Assembly: GCA_965656445.1 (NCBI GenBank)
Contig: CBFHKO010000011.1
Coordinates: 1-61,250, forward strand
Reading direction: 5' to 3'
Source: JAHEJA01 sp965656445
Lineage (GTDB): Bacteria; Pseudomonadota; Alphaproteobacteria; Rhodobacterales; Rhodobacteraceae
Length of the DNA stretch: 61,250 bases
The position numbers and the translations under genes are program-made. This document shows positions 41,305 to 50,138 of the stretch, in pieces. The notes under the pieces were generated by a model, which saw only the letters and a program-made list of their open reading frames with translations, made no database searches and was not told where the DNA came from. Position 1 is the first letter of the stretch; each line of letters opens with the position of its first letter.

Positions 41305-42591
41305 TTACGCAAGCATACCCATCGGGTTTTCCAGATTGTCAACGATAGCAGCCAGTAATTCAGCCCCCAATGCGCCGTCAATCACTCGGTGATCCACCGA
41401 GAGTGTCACAGACATAACGGTTGCAACACCGAGATCACCGTTGTCGTCTACCACAGGTTTTTTAACACCTGCACCGACGGCCAGAATAGCGCCATGGGGT
41501 GGGTTAATAACCGCATCAAAATTATCGATACCGAACATCCCGAGGTTTGAAATGGCAAAGCTTCCGCCTTGATATTCATGTGGGGCAAGCTTTTTATCAC
41601 GCGCGCGACCTGCAAGGTCTTTCATCTCTTTTGACAGGGCTGACAAAGATTTATTTTCCGCATCTTTGAGGACAGGAGTGAACAATCCACCCTCGATCGC
41701 GACAGCAACAGCAACGTCAGATGGCGTAAGCTGCAAAACACGATCACCCGCCCAAACAGCATTTGCCGCTGGAACAGATTGAAGCGCCAAAGCGCAGGCC
41801 TTAATGATAAAATCATTCACACTAAGTTTCACACCGCGAGCTTCGAGCTGTTTGTTCAGCTGTGCGCGGAACGCCAACAAAGCATCCAATTTGATATCCC
41901 GACGAAGATAGAAATGCGGAATAGTTTGCTTGGCTTCTGTCAAACGGGCCGCAATTGTTTTGCGCATGCCATCAAGTGGGATTTCAGTGTATTCACGATC
42001 TGCATAGATCTTGGCAACCGTATCAGCGGACGCACCGCTCGCTGCGACGACAGGGGCTTTGGCAGCAGGTGCCGCAAGAGGAGCTGCTTGTGCAACCGTT
42101 GCAGGCTTACCTTCGACATCTGCTTTAACAATGCGACCATGAGGGCCTGACCCTTGGATCGTTGTTAAATCAACGCCATTGTTTGCCGCAATACGGCGCG
42201 CAAGTGGCGAGGCAAACACCCGTGTTCCAGACTGCGCCACAGGGGCCGCGGTTGCAGTCACTGGCGCAACCGGTGCAGCAGCATTAGCAACCGGTGCCGC
42301 CGCTGGAGCAGCGGCCGCCGCCGTGGTTCCAATGTCATCCGCGCTTTCGCCATCATCCAATAGAACAGCGATTGAGCTATTCACCGCAACGTTTTCGGTC
42401 CCCTCAGCAATCAAAAGCTTGCCAATGACACCTTCATCCACAGCTTCGAATTCCATGGTGGCTTTGTCTGTTTCGATTTCCGCCAAAAGGTCACCAGATT
42501 GAACTGTATCGCCTTCCTTGACAAGCCATTTCGCTAATTTGCCTTCTTCCATTGTCGGAGACAAGGCGGGCATCAGAATTTCTGTAGGCAT
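41305..42591 (-). CDS. pdhC: Pyruvate dehydrogenase E2, dihydrolipoamide acetyltransferase
   Basis: E2 moves the acetyl group from lipoamide to CoA and forms the core of the complex. The 428-residue protein has one lipoyl domain with Lys in ETDKATMEFEAVD (about 40-52), an alanine-proline linker, the peripheral subunit-binding domain (FASPLARRIAANNGVDL, about 126-142), and the catalytic domain ending with the DHRVIDG motif (about 399-405). It is the last gene of pdhA-pdhB-pdhC, 12 bases after pdhB, with AAGGAG before the start. Confidence 0.96.
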   Translation of the reverse strand: MPTEILMPALSPTMEEGKLAKWLVKEGDTVQSGDLLAEIETDKATMEFEAVDEGVIGKLLIAEGTENVAVNSSIAVLLDDGESADDIGTTAAAAAPAAAPVANAAAPVAPVTATAAPVAQSGTRVFASPLARRIAANNGVDLTTIQGSGPHGRIVKADVEGKPATVAQAAPLAAPAAKAPVVAASGASADTVAKIYADREYTEIPLDGMRKTIAARLTEAKQTIPHFYLRRDIKLDALLAFRAQLNKQLEARGVKLSVNDFIIKACALALQSVPAANAVWAGDRVLQLTPSDVAVAVAIEGGLFTPVLKDAENKSLSALSKEMKDLAGRARDKKLAPHEYQGGSFAISNLGMFGIDNFDAVINPPHGAILAVGAGVKKPVVDDNGDLGVATVMSVTLSVDHRVIDGALGAELLAAIVDNLENPMGMLA

Positions 42592-42603
42592 CTCTTAATC
42601 TCC

Positions 42604-43971
42604 TTAACGATATGTGACTTGCTTAACGGCTGCGACAACTTCATCTGTTGTGACAAGCGCAAGCTTTTCTAGGTTCGCAGCATAAGGCATCGGGACATCT
42701 TTACCTGCGCAGTTAATGACAGGCGCGTCCAAGTAGTCAAAGGCGCGTTCCATAATCGTCGCAGAAAGATGATTGCCGATCGACCCCACAGGGAAGCCTT
42801 CTTCGACAGTCACACAACGATTTGTTTTCATCACAGACGCAATCACAGTGTCATAATCAATCGGACGCAAGGTGCGCAGATCGATAACTTCGGCGCTGAT
42901 ACCATCTTCGGCGAGCCTATCCGCCGCATCCAAGGCATAGGTCATTCCGATCCCAAAGGAAACGATGGTGACATCACTGCCTTCGCGCCAAATGCGTGCC
43001 TTGCCAAAAGGAACCGTAAAATCATCCATCACAGGCACATCAAAGGATTTGCCGTATAGGATCTCGTTTTCCAAAAAGATTACGGGGTTGTCATCACGGA
43101 TCGCCGTTTTCATCAAGCCCTTCGCATCCGACGCCGAATACGGCATGACAACTTTGAGACCTGGGATTTGGGCGTACCATGCGGCGTAATCTTGGCTGTG
43201 CTGTGCACCAACACGAGCCGCGGCACCGTTTGGCCCACGAAACACCATAGGCGCGCCCATTTGACCACCAGACATATACAATGTCTTGGCCGCAGAGTTG
43301 ATGATGTGATCAATCGCCTGCATTGCAAAGTTAAACGTCATGAATTCAACAATTGGACGCAATCCAGCAAAAGATGACCCTGTCGCAATCCCCGCAAACC
43401 CATGTTCAGTGATCGGCGTATCAATCACCCGCTTTGGACCAAATTCGTCTAACATACCTTGTGAAATCTTATAGGCACCTTGATATTCGGCAACTTCTTC
43501 GCCCATCAAATAAACCGCGTCATCACGGCGCATTTCTTCGGCCATAGCATCGCGCAACGCTTCGCGAACTGTTTGCTGTTTGACTTCTGTGCCCTCGGGC
43601 CAATCAGGTGTGTTATCAACCTGTGGCGCCGCAGGCGCGGGGGAGGCGACTGCCACTGTTGCAGGAGCCGTGCTTGGTGCTGCCTCCACTGGGGCCGCTG
43701 CTGGGGTAGGGGCCGCGTCCAGGCTTTCGCCGTCTTCAACCATAACGGCGATGGCCGTGTTCACTTTGACGTTTTCAGTGCCTTCAGCAACGAGGATTTG
43801 ACCAACGATACCTTCGTCGACCGCTTCAAATTCCATCGTCGCTTTGTCTGTTTCAATCTCGGCGATCACATCGCCCGAGCTCACAGTGTCCCCTTCTTTG
43901 ACCAACCATTTGGCCAATGTGCCTTCTTCCATTGTTGGGGAAAGGGCAGGCATAAGAATTTCAATAGCCAT
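42604..43971 (-). CDS. pdhB: Pyruvate dehydrogenase E1 beta subunit with N-terminal lipoyl domain
   Basis: E1-beta, with E1-alpha, decarboxylates pyruvate using thiamine diphosphate. This 455-residue protein carries an additional N-terminal lipoyl domain (about 1-80, lysine in ETDKATMEFEAVDEG), an alanine-rich linker to about 125, then the transketolase-like E1-beta fold (VREALRDAMAEEMRRDDAVYL to the C-terminus). The lipoyl-E1-beta fusion is known from alphaproteobacteria such as Sinorhizobium and Zymomonas. The lipoyl part is nearly the same as that of pdhC, a sign of domain duplication. Confidence 0.95.
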   Translation of the reverse strand: MAIEILMPALSPTMEEGTLAKWLVKEGDTVSSGDVIAEIETDKATMEFEAVDEGIVGQILVAEGTENVKVNTAIAVMVEDGESLDAAPTPAAAPVEAAPSTAPATVAVASPAPAAPQVDNTPDWPEGTEVKQQTVREALRDAMAEEMRRDDAVYLMGEEVAEYQGAYKISQGMLDEFGPKRVIDTPITEHGFAGIATGSSFAGLRPIVEFMTFNFAMQAIDHIINSAAKTLYMSGGQMGAPMVFRGPNGAAARVGAQHSQDYAAWYAQIPGLKVVMPYSASDAKGLMKTAIRDDNPVIFLENEILYGKSFDVPVMDDFTVPFGKARIWREGSDVTIVSFGIGMTYALDAADRLAEDGISAEVIDLRTLRPIDYDTVIASVMKTNRCVTVEEGFPVGSIGNHLSATIMERAFDYLDAPVINCAGKDVPMPYAANLEKLALVTTDEVVAAVKQVTYR

Positions 43972-43985
43972 AATTCATAAACTCC

Positions 43986-44975
43986 TTATGCGTAAATATC
44001 TGTCCACAACTCTTCAAGAGCGGGCTCTGGGCTTGTTTTTGCGAATTCAGCAGAAGCGTTCACAACTTCTTTGATCTCTTTGTCGATTGCCTTCAAATCG
44101 TCCTCTGTGGCATGGCCACCAGTGAGCAACATGGATCGGATGCTTTCGATAGGATCACGTTCTTCGCGCATTTTTTGAACTTCATCGCGCGTGCGATATT
44201 TCGCAGGATCCGACATGGAATGTCCACGATAACGATATGTTTTTATCTCAAGGATATAGGGACCTTTGCCAGCACGACAATGTGCAACGGCTTTCTCACC
44301 CGCTTCTTTCACGGCTAGGACGCTCATGCCATCAACCGCTTCCCCCGGGATGCCGAAGGCCTCACCACGGGTGTAAATATCTGGCGACGAGGTCGAGCGC
44401 GCTTGCGCCGTTCCCATCGCATATTGGTTGTTTTCAATGACGAACACGACAGGCAACTTCCAAAGCGCCGCCATGTTAAAGGTTTCATAGACTTGACCTT
44501 GGTTTGCAGCACCATCGCCGAAATAGGTAAATGTCACTCGGCCATTTCCAAGGTATTGATCAGCAAAGGCCAAACCGGCCCCAAGGGGAACCTGCGCGCC
44601 AACAATCCCATGGCCGCCATAGAAATGCTTTTCTTTGCTAAACATGTGCATAGAGCCGCCTTTTCCTTTGGAATAGCCACCCTCACGCCCTGTCAATTCG
44701 GCCATAACACCATTGGGGTCCATACCACAGGCCAACATGTGACCGTGATCACGATAGGACGTGATCCGCTTGTCGCCTTCTTCCGCGGCGGCCTCAAGGC
44801 CCACAACAACGGCTTCTTGACCAATATACAAATGGCAAAACCCGCCAATTAAACCCATACCATATAATTGACCGGCTTTTTCTTCAAAGCGTCGGATCAA
44901 CAGCATTTCACGGTAATATGTTTTCAGCTCATCTGCCGATACATTCGGCTGAGGTGCGGATTTTTTTGCCGCCAT
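43986..44975 (-). CDS. pdhA: Pyruvate dehydrogenase E1 alpha subunit
   Basis: E1-alpha holds the thiamine-diphosphate motif GDGAANQGQVYE...NN (about 167-192) and the phosphorylation-loop-like segment YRYRGHSMSDPAKYRTRDEV near 260-280. The 329-residue length is normal for the heterotetrameric alphaproteobacterial E1. It is the first gene of the operon; the start at 44975 is followed within 20-40 bases upstream by a 20-bp palindrome that could be an operator. pdhB follows after 14 bases. Confidence 0.96.
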   Translation of the reverse strand: MAAKKSAPQPNVSADELKTYYREMLLIRRFEEKAGQLYGMGLIGGFCHLYIGQEAVVVGLEAAAEEGDKRITSYRDHGHMLACGMDPNGVMAELTGREGGYSKGKGGSMHMFSKEKHFYGGHGIVGAQVPLGAGLAFADQYLGNGRVTFTYFGDGAANQGQVYETFNMAALWKLPVVFVIENNQYAMGTAQARSTSSPDIYTRGEAFGIPGEAVDGMSVLAVKEAGEKAVAHCRAGKGPYILEIKTYRYRGHSMSDPAKYRTRDEVQKMREERDPIESIRSMLLTGGHATEDDLKAIDKEIKEVVNASAEFAKTSPEPALEELWTDIYA

Positions 44976-44994
44976 GGAAACGTCCCCTAAATAA

Positions 44995-45014
44995 ATAGTT
45001 TAGCATTAAACTAT
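44995..45014 (-). promoter_or_regulatory. Palindrome upstream of pdhA
   Basis: Perfect ATAGTTTA-GCAT-TAAACTAT, 8-base arms and 4-base centre, just ahead of the pdhA start. Typical of an operator bound by a dimeric regulator; which one is unknown to me. Confidence 0.5.
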
Positions 45015-45146
45015 CTAATACAGCAGTTGCCTTGAAAATGATAGTAGAAATTTCTGAACACATGCCAGCTATGCGAAAGTCACATAACTTCGCGCGCACG
45101 TAGCTTCTTCTTTTAAGAAATATCCTGGGTGAATTGGCGCAGCCAA

Positions 45147-45161
45147 GAGGGCAAAGCCCTC
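45147..45161 (-). terminator. Small hairpin after the FtsB-like gene
   Basis: GAGGGC (45147-45152) / GCCCTC (45156-45161) with a 3-base loop, 18 bases past the stop. No T tract follows in the minus direction, so termination here is uncertain. Confidence 0.35.
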
Positions 45162-45178
45162 ATACGTCAAGGCACATA

Positions 45179-45481
45179 TTAAGGAAGAATTATCTCATCC
45201 GCACGGGCCACACCCAAAACCGCGCGCGCTTGCTCGTCTAGCAAATCTAGATCCAAGAAATCATCTGACATGCGACGTGTGAGGTTTTCCATTTCGGCCA
45301 CTTCAAGGTTCAACGCATGAAGTTCACGTTCCAACTTCGCAGCGTCCCCCAAGATCTCGGCCCTACGGAACAATCCGTAGTCCCCTTGCACAGCCGCAAA
45401 TACAAAGTACATGCTAATCGCAAGCGCAAAAGGAAAGGTCCAAATTAGACCCCAAGCCGGTTTCTTGGTTTGTTTGCTCAT
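45179..45481 (-). CDS. FtsB/DivIC-like septum formation initiator
   Basis: A 100-residue bitopic membrane protein: short cytoplasmic tail, one membrane helix (about 10-30), then a coiled coil (about 44-70, with LERELHALNLEVAEMENLTR) and a conserved end with LLDEQARAVLGVARADEI. This is the FtsB/DivIC family, which joins FtsL and FtsQ in the divisome. The gene lies upstream of pdhA, a common neighbourhood in alphaproteobacteria. Confidence 0.88.
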   Translation of the reverse strand: MSKQTKKPAWGLIWTFPFALAISMYFVFAAVQGDYGLFRRAEILGDAAKLERELHALNLEVAEMENLTRRMSDDFLDLDLLDEQARAVLGVARADEIILP

Positions 45482-45594
45482 GTCTGCCTCAAGCTGCCAG
45501 TATGTTCTGGCTTATGAAACTGACTATGCCATAAGTGATTCGCCTTGTGAATCCCAAAAATTCACAATTGTCCAATTATTTGCAAATAAATTGC

Positions 45595-46488
45595 TTATCC
45601 TGAAATTGAGGCCTGATAAATACTAACAATTGTTGTGGCGAGCATGGCGTCGAACTCTGCATCGCTTTGTTGCGCACTAAGGCCTTCGGTGAGCGCGCGC
45701 GAAAAGCTTGCGATCATATTGGCGTTTTTGGACAGCATGCTATTTGCGATACTGCGGCTGTATCCACCAGAGAGGGCGACAACTTTCAACACCTTCGGGT
45801 GATCCGCGAGCTCTTTATATTGATTGGCGACCTCTGGAAGCGTGAGCTTCAGCATAACTTGCTGATCTGCCTCTAACGCATTTAGTTGCGCTAGGATCGC
45901 ATCTGACAACATTTGCTCCGCTTGCGCTTTGTTGTCCATTGTAATGGTGATTTCCGGCTCAATGATCGGCATCAAGCCATGCGATAGGATTTGTTTTCCA
46001 ATGTTGAATTGCTGTTTTACTACGGCCTTGATACCATCCTGATTGGCTTCATGGATCACAGAGCGCATTTTAGTGCCAAAGATGTTTTTGCTCACTGCCC
46101 TTTCCAAGAGTGTGTCCAATTCGGGCATCGGCTTGAGGCATTGAGCGCCGTCTTTCGCCTCAGCCAAGCCTTTGTCTACTTTCAAAAACGGCACCACTTG
46201 ACGCGTTTGCCAGAGGTAATCCGCAGTTGGCGTTCCGTCAATGTCGCGATCCATTGTCATTTCAAACAAGATGGCACCAACCACGCGATCCCCTGAAAAG
46301 GCGGGAGATTTGATGATCCGTTGGCGCATTCCATGGATCAGGTCAAACATCTCAGCCTCACCCGAATACCCCGTGTCATCAATTCCATATTGCAAGAGCG
46401 CTTTGGGCGTTGAGCCGCCAGATTGATCAAGAGCTGCGATAAAACCTTGGCCAGATGCAATTTGTTGTGTTTGAAGCGCTTTAGACAT
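45595..46488 (-). CDS. fda: Fructose-bisphosphate aldolase, class I
   Basis: A 297-residue Schiff-base aldolase of the short bacterial class I type. Visible are FIAALDQSGGSTPKAL near the start, ILFEMTMDRDIDG, PFLKVDKGL (about 101-109), IIEPEITI and MLKLTLPE (lysine of the active site region), and VVALSGGYSRSIAN for phosphate binding. It splits fructose-1,6-bisphosphate to triose phosphates, or makes it during gluconeogenesis. It lies downstream of pgk on the same strand, but the gap holds a LacI-like operator and a hairpin, so it probably also has its own promoter. Confidence 0.92.
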   Translation of the reverse strand: MSKALQTQQIASGQGFIAALDQSGGSTPKALLQYGIDDTGYSGEAEMFDLIHGMRQRIIKSPAFSGDRVVGAILFEMTMDRDIDGTPTADYLWQTRQVVPFLKVDKGLAEAKDGAQCLKPMPELDTLLERAVSKNIFGTKMRSVIHEANQDGIKAVVKQQFNIGKQILSHGLMPIIEPEITITMDNKAQAEQMLSDAILAQLNALEADQQVMLKLTLPEVANQYKELADHPKVLKVVALSGGYSRSIANSMLSKNANMIASFSRALTEGLSAQQSDAEFDAMLATTIVSIYQASISG

Positions 46489-46558
46489 TTAATCCATTTC
46501 CCATGTGTCAAAATGGCATAAAATCGGATGATTTCAGGCCCGTTGGGAAACGGATAAG

Positions 46559-46588
46559 CCACCAAAATTTCTATGTAAATTCTGGTGG
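46559..46588 (-). repeat. Hairpin between pgk and the aldolase gene
   Basis: Arms 46559-46570 and 46577-46588 (CCACCA ... TGGTGG outermost) pair over 12 positions with one mismatch on the plus strand that is a G-U pair in the minus-strand RNA; 6-base loop. No T tract, so not a standard terminator. It directly adjoins the operator-like site. Confidence 0.5.
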
Positions 46589-46602
46589 CGCTACCGTTAA
46601 CG
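46589..46602 (-). promoter_or_regulatory. LacI-family-like operator before the aldolase gene
   Basis: CGCTACCGTTAACG fits the LacI-family pattern nGnTAnCGnTAnCn with a symmetric CG centre, about 100 bases before the aldolase start. A better match lies before zwf. A CceR-type regulator of central carbon metabolism is the likely reader (inference). Confidence 0.5.
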
Positions 46603-46635
46603 CAAACATTTCTAAAAAATGCGAAACTGCGTCAA

Positions 46636-47829
46636 TTATGCTTGGTTTAGAGCGGCGACACCTGGCAATTCCTTGCCTTCCATCCATTCTAAAAAGGCGC
46701 CGCCTGCTGTTGAGATGTAGGTGAAATCTTTAGCCGCATCCGCTTTGTTCAAGGCGGCAACTGTATCTCCGCCTCCTGCAACAGAGGTCAGGGTTCCCGC
46801 CGTTGATAGCTTGGCTGCATGTGCGGCGGCTGCATTTGTCGCCCGATCAAAGGGTTCGATTTCAAAGGCTCCCAATGGACCGTTCCAAATCAAGGTTTTC
46901 GCTGTATCAAAACAGGCGGCAATGCGGGCAACTGTGTCTGGCCCTGCATCCAAAATCATCGCATCTTGGGGACAGGCATCAGCGGCAAGGGTTTCCTTCG
47001 CTGCATTGGCTGCAAATTCGCGCGCAACAACAATATCGCTTGGAAGGATGATGTCGCATCCTGCTTTTTCGGCTTTGGCAAGAATGTCGCGCGCCGTATC
47101 GGTCATGTCATGTTCGGCCAATGACGTGCCGACATGGATACCCTGCGCCGCAAGGAAGGTATTTGCCATACCGCCCCCAATTACAAGGTGATCCACTTTG
47201 CCAACCAAATTGCCCAAGAGGTCTAGTTTGGTCGATACTTTTGCCCCGCCAACAATCGCCACAACAGGACGCTTGGGTGTGCCCAAAGCCGCCTCAAGCG
47301 CGCTCAGCTCAGCCTGCATCAAGCGACCTGCGCAAGAGGGTAGCAAACGGGCGATCCCTTCGGTCGAAGCATGGGCGCGGTGCGCCGCTGAAAAGGCATC
47401 ATTGCAATAGATATCGCCGACATCGGCCATCGCTTGGGCAAACTCAGGATCATTCTTTTCCTCTTCTGCGTAGAAGCGCGTGTTTTCCAACAAAAGGACC
47501 TCACCTGTGCGCATGGCCCCAGCTGCGGCTTTGGCCGCTGGTCCCTTGGTGTCGGCCACAAAAGTAATCGGGGCGTCAAGATGGGTTTCGAGCGCAGGGA
47601 TCAAGTGGCGCAGGGAAAGATCATCTTTGATCTGACCTTTGGGGCGTCCGAAATGTGCGAGCAAAATTGGCAACCCCCCTTTGTCGATAATATCGCGCAC
47701 AGTGGGGACGATTTTTTCAATCCGCGTGGCATCGCTTACGACCCCGTTGTCCATGGGAACATTGATGTCCACGCGCACAAGCACGCGTTTTTCGTTCAAA
47801 TCGAGATCGTCTAGTGATTTCCAGCCCAT
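46636..47829 (-). CDS. pgk: Phosphoglycerate kinase
   Basis: Pgk exchanges phosphate between 1,3-bisphosphoglycerate and ADP. The 397-residue two-domain protein has the N-terminal RVLVRVDINVPMDNG with its substrate-binding residues, HFGRPKGQ, the hinge GGAKVSTK (about 193-200), and the ATP-binding GGGDTVAALNKA (about 350-361). Length is normal. It is upstream of the aldolase gene; there is no gap gene in the window. Confidence 0.96.
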   Translation of the reverse strand: MGWKSLDDLDLNEKRVLVRVDINVPMDNGVVSDATRIEKIVPTVRDIIDKGGLPILLAHFGRPKGQIKDDLSLRHLIPALETHLDAPITFVADTKGPAAKAAAGAMRTGEVLLLENTRFYAEEEKNDPEFAQAMADVGDIYCNDAFSAAHRAHASTEGIARLLPSCAGRLMQAELSALEAALGTPKRPVVAIVGGAKVSTKLDLLGNLVGKVDHLVIGGGMANTFLAAQGIHVGTSLAEHDMTDTARDILAKAEKAGCDIILPSDIVVAREFAANAAKETLAADACPQDAMILDAGPDTVARIAACFDTAKTLIWNGPLGAFEIEPFDRATNAAAAHAAKLSTAGTLTSVAGGGDTVAALNKADAAKDFTYISTAGGAFLEWMEGKELPGVAALNQA

Positions 47830-47959
47830 ACTGAACCCCTACAAATGATAAAATTTGCCTTGTTTTTTCCCATGCAGCCCATTTGGTCAAGGGGAGATCT
47901 TGTTCCTTGGCTCAAAGACATTTAGGTATTCATGCAAACACCACTCAAAGGAGCCCGAC

Positions 47960-48466
47960 ATGGCCGAGATCAAAGATCCTGAAAACACAATTCTTATGGA
48001 ACTCAAAGACGGAACCGTCACTATTGAATTGCTGACTGACATTGCGCCTTTGCACTGTGAACGTATCAAGGAATTGGCGCGCAGTGGTGCCTATGACAAC
48101 GTTGCTTTTCACCGTGTGATTGATGGCTTTATGGCCCAAACAGGTGATGTGAAAAACGGCAATATGGAACAGGACTTTGATATCCGTATGGCGGGTACTG
48201 GTGGGTCCGAGCTTCCAAACCTTAAGGCAGAATTTTCTGGCATCCCACATGATCGAGGGACATTGGCGGCAGCGCGCTCTGCAAATCCAGACAGCGCAAA
48301 CAGCCAGTTCTTTATCAATTTCAACGACAATCACTTCCTAAATCGTCAATACACTGTCTATGGACGTGTGATTGAGGGAATGGACCACGTTGACGCCATC
48401 ACACGTGGCGAACCGCCTGCGCAGCCTGATCGCATGATTTCTGTCAAGGTGGCCGCAGATGCGTAA
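47960..48466 (+). CDS. ppiB: Cytoplasmic peptidyl-prolyl cis-trans isomerase (cyclophilin)
   Basis: A 168-residue cyclophilin without signal peptide, so cytoplasmic. Core motifs are AFHRVIDGFMAQTGD (arginine and phenylalanine of the active site) and ANSQFFINF. It speeds proline isomerisation in folding proteins. The frame is open from 47855, but ATG 47960 has AAAGGAG seven bases upstream. Its end overlaps the next cyclophilin gene by 8 bases, so both are in one operon. Confidence 0.93.
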   Translation: MAEIKDPENTILMELKDGTVTIELLTDIAPLHCERIKELARSGAYDNVAFHRVIDGFMAQTGDVKNGNMEQDFDIRMAGTGGSELPNLKAEFSGIPHDRGTLAAARSANPDSANSQFFINFNDNHFLNRQYTVYGRVIEGMDHVDAITRGEPPAQPDRMISVKVAADA

Positions 48467-49004
48467 GCTCGCAGCCCTCTTGGCTTTTGTTGCCTCTCCC
48501 GCTTTGGCGGCAGGCATTCAAATCGACGTGGCAGGTGAGGCAAACGGAACAATCACGATTGATCTGTTCGAAGACGTCGCGCCACAGCATGCCAAGCGCA
48601 TAACAACTCTGGCCACAGAAGGTGCCTATGACAACGTGGTCTTCCACCGTGTTATCGAAGGGTTCATGGCCCAAACTGGGGACGTGGAATTTGGCAAGGC
48701 CGATGGCGAGGTGCGCATGGCAGGACGGGGCGGTTCGTCCTATCCTGATTTGCCTGCTGAATTCTCGGACAAAGCTTATGAGCGCGGCGTGGTTGGCATG
48801 GCGCGATCACAAAGCCCCAATAGCGCCAATAGCCAGTTTTTCATCATGTTTGAGCCTGGGTATTTCCTGAATGGCCAATACACAGTTGTCGGAGCTGTCA
48901 CCAGCGGCATGGACATTGTGGATGCGATCAAACTGGGCAAAGGTCCGAATGGGATGGTCATTGGCGATCCGGATCGCATGGTCAAAGTGACTGTTATCGA
49001 CTGA
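48459..49004 (+). CDS. ppiA: Periplasmic peptidyl-prolyl cis-trans isomerase (cyclophilin)
   Basis: A 181-residue paralogue with a clear Sec signal peptide (MRKLAALLAFVASPALAAG, cleavage about residue 18), so exported to the periplasm. It has the same VFHRVIEGFMAQTGD and ANSQFFIMF motifs as its neighbour. The tandem pair gives one cyclophilin to each compartment. A strong terminator follows 32 bases after the stop. Confidence 0.92.
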   Translation: MRKLAALLAFVASPALAAGIQIDVAGEANGTITIDLFEDVAPQHAKRITTLATEGAYDNVVFHRVIEGFMAQTGDVEFGKADGEVRMAGRGGSSYPDLPAEFSDKAYERGVVGMARSQSPNSANSQFFIMFEPGYFLNGQYTVVGAVTSGMDIVDAIKLGKGPNGMVIGDPDRMVKVTVID

Positions 49005-49035
49005 TTGCGGCCATTGGTTCAATCAATATGACGTG

Positions 49036-49067
49036 ATATCGGCGTGATAAGCGCCGATATTTTTTTA
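49036..49067 (+). terminator. Intrinsic terminator after the cyclophilin pair
   Basis: ATATCGGCG (49036-49044) / CGCCGATAT (49052-49060), 7-base loop, then six T residues. Confidence 0.9.
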
Positions 49068-49098
49068 TTCAAAGCTCAATTCGTGATATCGTATCTTT

Positions 49099-50082
49099 AT
49101 GATACATTCCATTGCGCATAGATTTTTCAAGAGCCTTATTCCCCTTTTGATCGGACTTGTCTGGGTTAATAAAGCCATCGCCAGCCCTGAATTTTGGGTG
49201 CATGAATGGCCCAAGACAGATTTTTCCAAGACCGAAGTTCCATGGGTCGAAATTATGTCCGGCGGCCCTGGCAAAGACGGGATACCCGCACTGAAGGATC
49301 CGACGTTTGTTCCACTGGAAGAGGTCGATTTTCCTCGAATTGAACCGGTGATGTCTATTGAGATAGAAGGCGATGCACGGGCCTATCCTATTCGTTATCT
49401 AATGTGGCATGAATTGGTGAATGATCGTATTGGCGATACACCTATATTGGTAAGCTTTTGTCCCCTATGTAATTCTGGTTTGATCTTTGATCGCCGCCAA
49501 AATGGACGCGAGTTGACCTTTGGGGTGACTGGAAAGCTACGGTTTTCTGATATGGTCATGTATGATGTGGAAACCCAAAGCTGGTGGCAACAAGCCATCG
49601 GTCACGCCATTGTCGGCGAGATGACGGGGGCTGATTTAACCGCGCTGCCCAGTCGCATGGAAAGCCTGCAAGACTTTGCCAAACGCCATCCCGATGGGCG
49701 CGTCATGGCGCGTCCAACCTATTCGCGTGCTTATGGTAGCAATCCCTATGTCGGGTATGAAGCCGCCCCAAGACCCTTTCTCTATAGTGGTGATCCACCG
49801 CCACATGGAATTCGCTCTTTGGAGCGGGTGATCCGAATTGGATCACAGGCATGGCCAATGACGCGGCTAGAGAAAGAGGATGTGATCACTGAGGCGGGAT
49901 TTGTCATTTCCAAAGTGGGGCGACAGGCCTCTGCTTTGGAGGATGGGGTTATCGCGACTGCGCGATTGATCCCGACGGTGGAGGTGAAGAATTCAAATGG
50001 CGAGGATGTGGTTTATGATGTGATGTTTGCCTTCGCTTTCGATGCCTTCTGGCCCGAGGGCGAATGGATGTTGGCGCCCTAA
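49099..50082 (+). CDS. DUF3179 exported protein
   Basis: A 327-residue protein with an N-terminal signal peptide (about 1-28) and the DUF3179 core: SFCPLCNSGLIFDRR (about 117-131, with a CxxC pair), LTFGVTGKLRFSDMVMYD and QSWWQQAIGHAIVGE. The paired cysteines suggest a metal or disulfide site; the function is not known. The start at 49099 has no clear ribosome binding site, but the signal peptide supports it. It is convergent with tyrS, sharing a terminator region. Confidence 0.85.
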   Translation: MIHSIAHRFFKSLIPLLIGLVWVNKAIASPEFWVHEWPKTDFSKTEVPWVEIMSGGPGKDGIPALKDPTFVPLEEVDFPRIEPVMSIEIEGDARAYPIRYLMWHELVNDRIGDTPILVSFCPLCNSGLIFDRRQNGRELTFGVTGKLRFSDMVMYDVETQSWWQQAIGHAIVGEMTGADLTALPSRMESLQDFAKRHPDGRVMARPTYSRAYGSNPYVGYEAAPRPFLYSGDPPPHGIRSLERVIRIGSQAWPMTRLEKEDVITEAGFVISKVGRQASALEDGVIATARLIPTVEVKNSNGEDVVYDVMFAFAFDAFWPEGEWMLAP

Positions 50083-50110
50083 AAAAATTGGCGAACCAAG
50101 GGCCGCCAAT
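50081..50110 (-). terminator. Intrinsic terminator of tyrS
   Basis: On the minus strand ATTGGCG (50110-50104) pairs with CGCCAAT (50093-50087) around a 10-base loop, followed by a run of T residues (the A-run 50081-50087 of the plus strand). Confidence 0.75.
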
Positions 50111-50138
50111 AATTGAGTATTTCTGCAAAGATTAAGAG

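Noticed and set aside
43480..43980. Plus-strand open frame of 166 codons opposite the PdhB lipoyl region
   Set aside because: It is an antisense shadow with unusual Cys, His and Trp content and no start signal.
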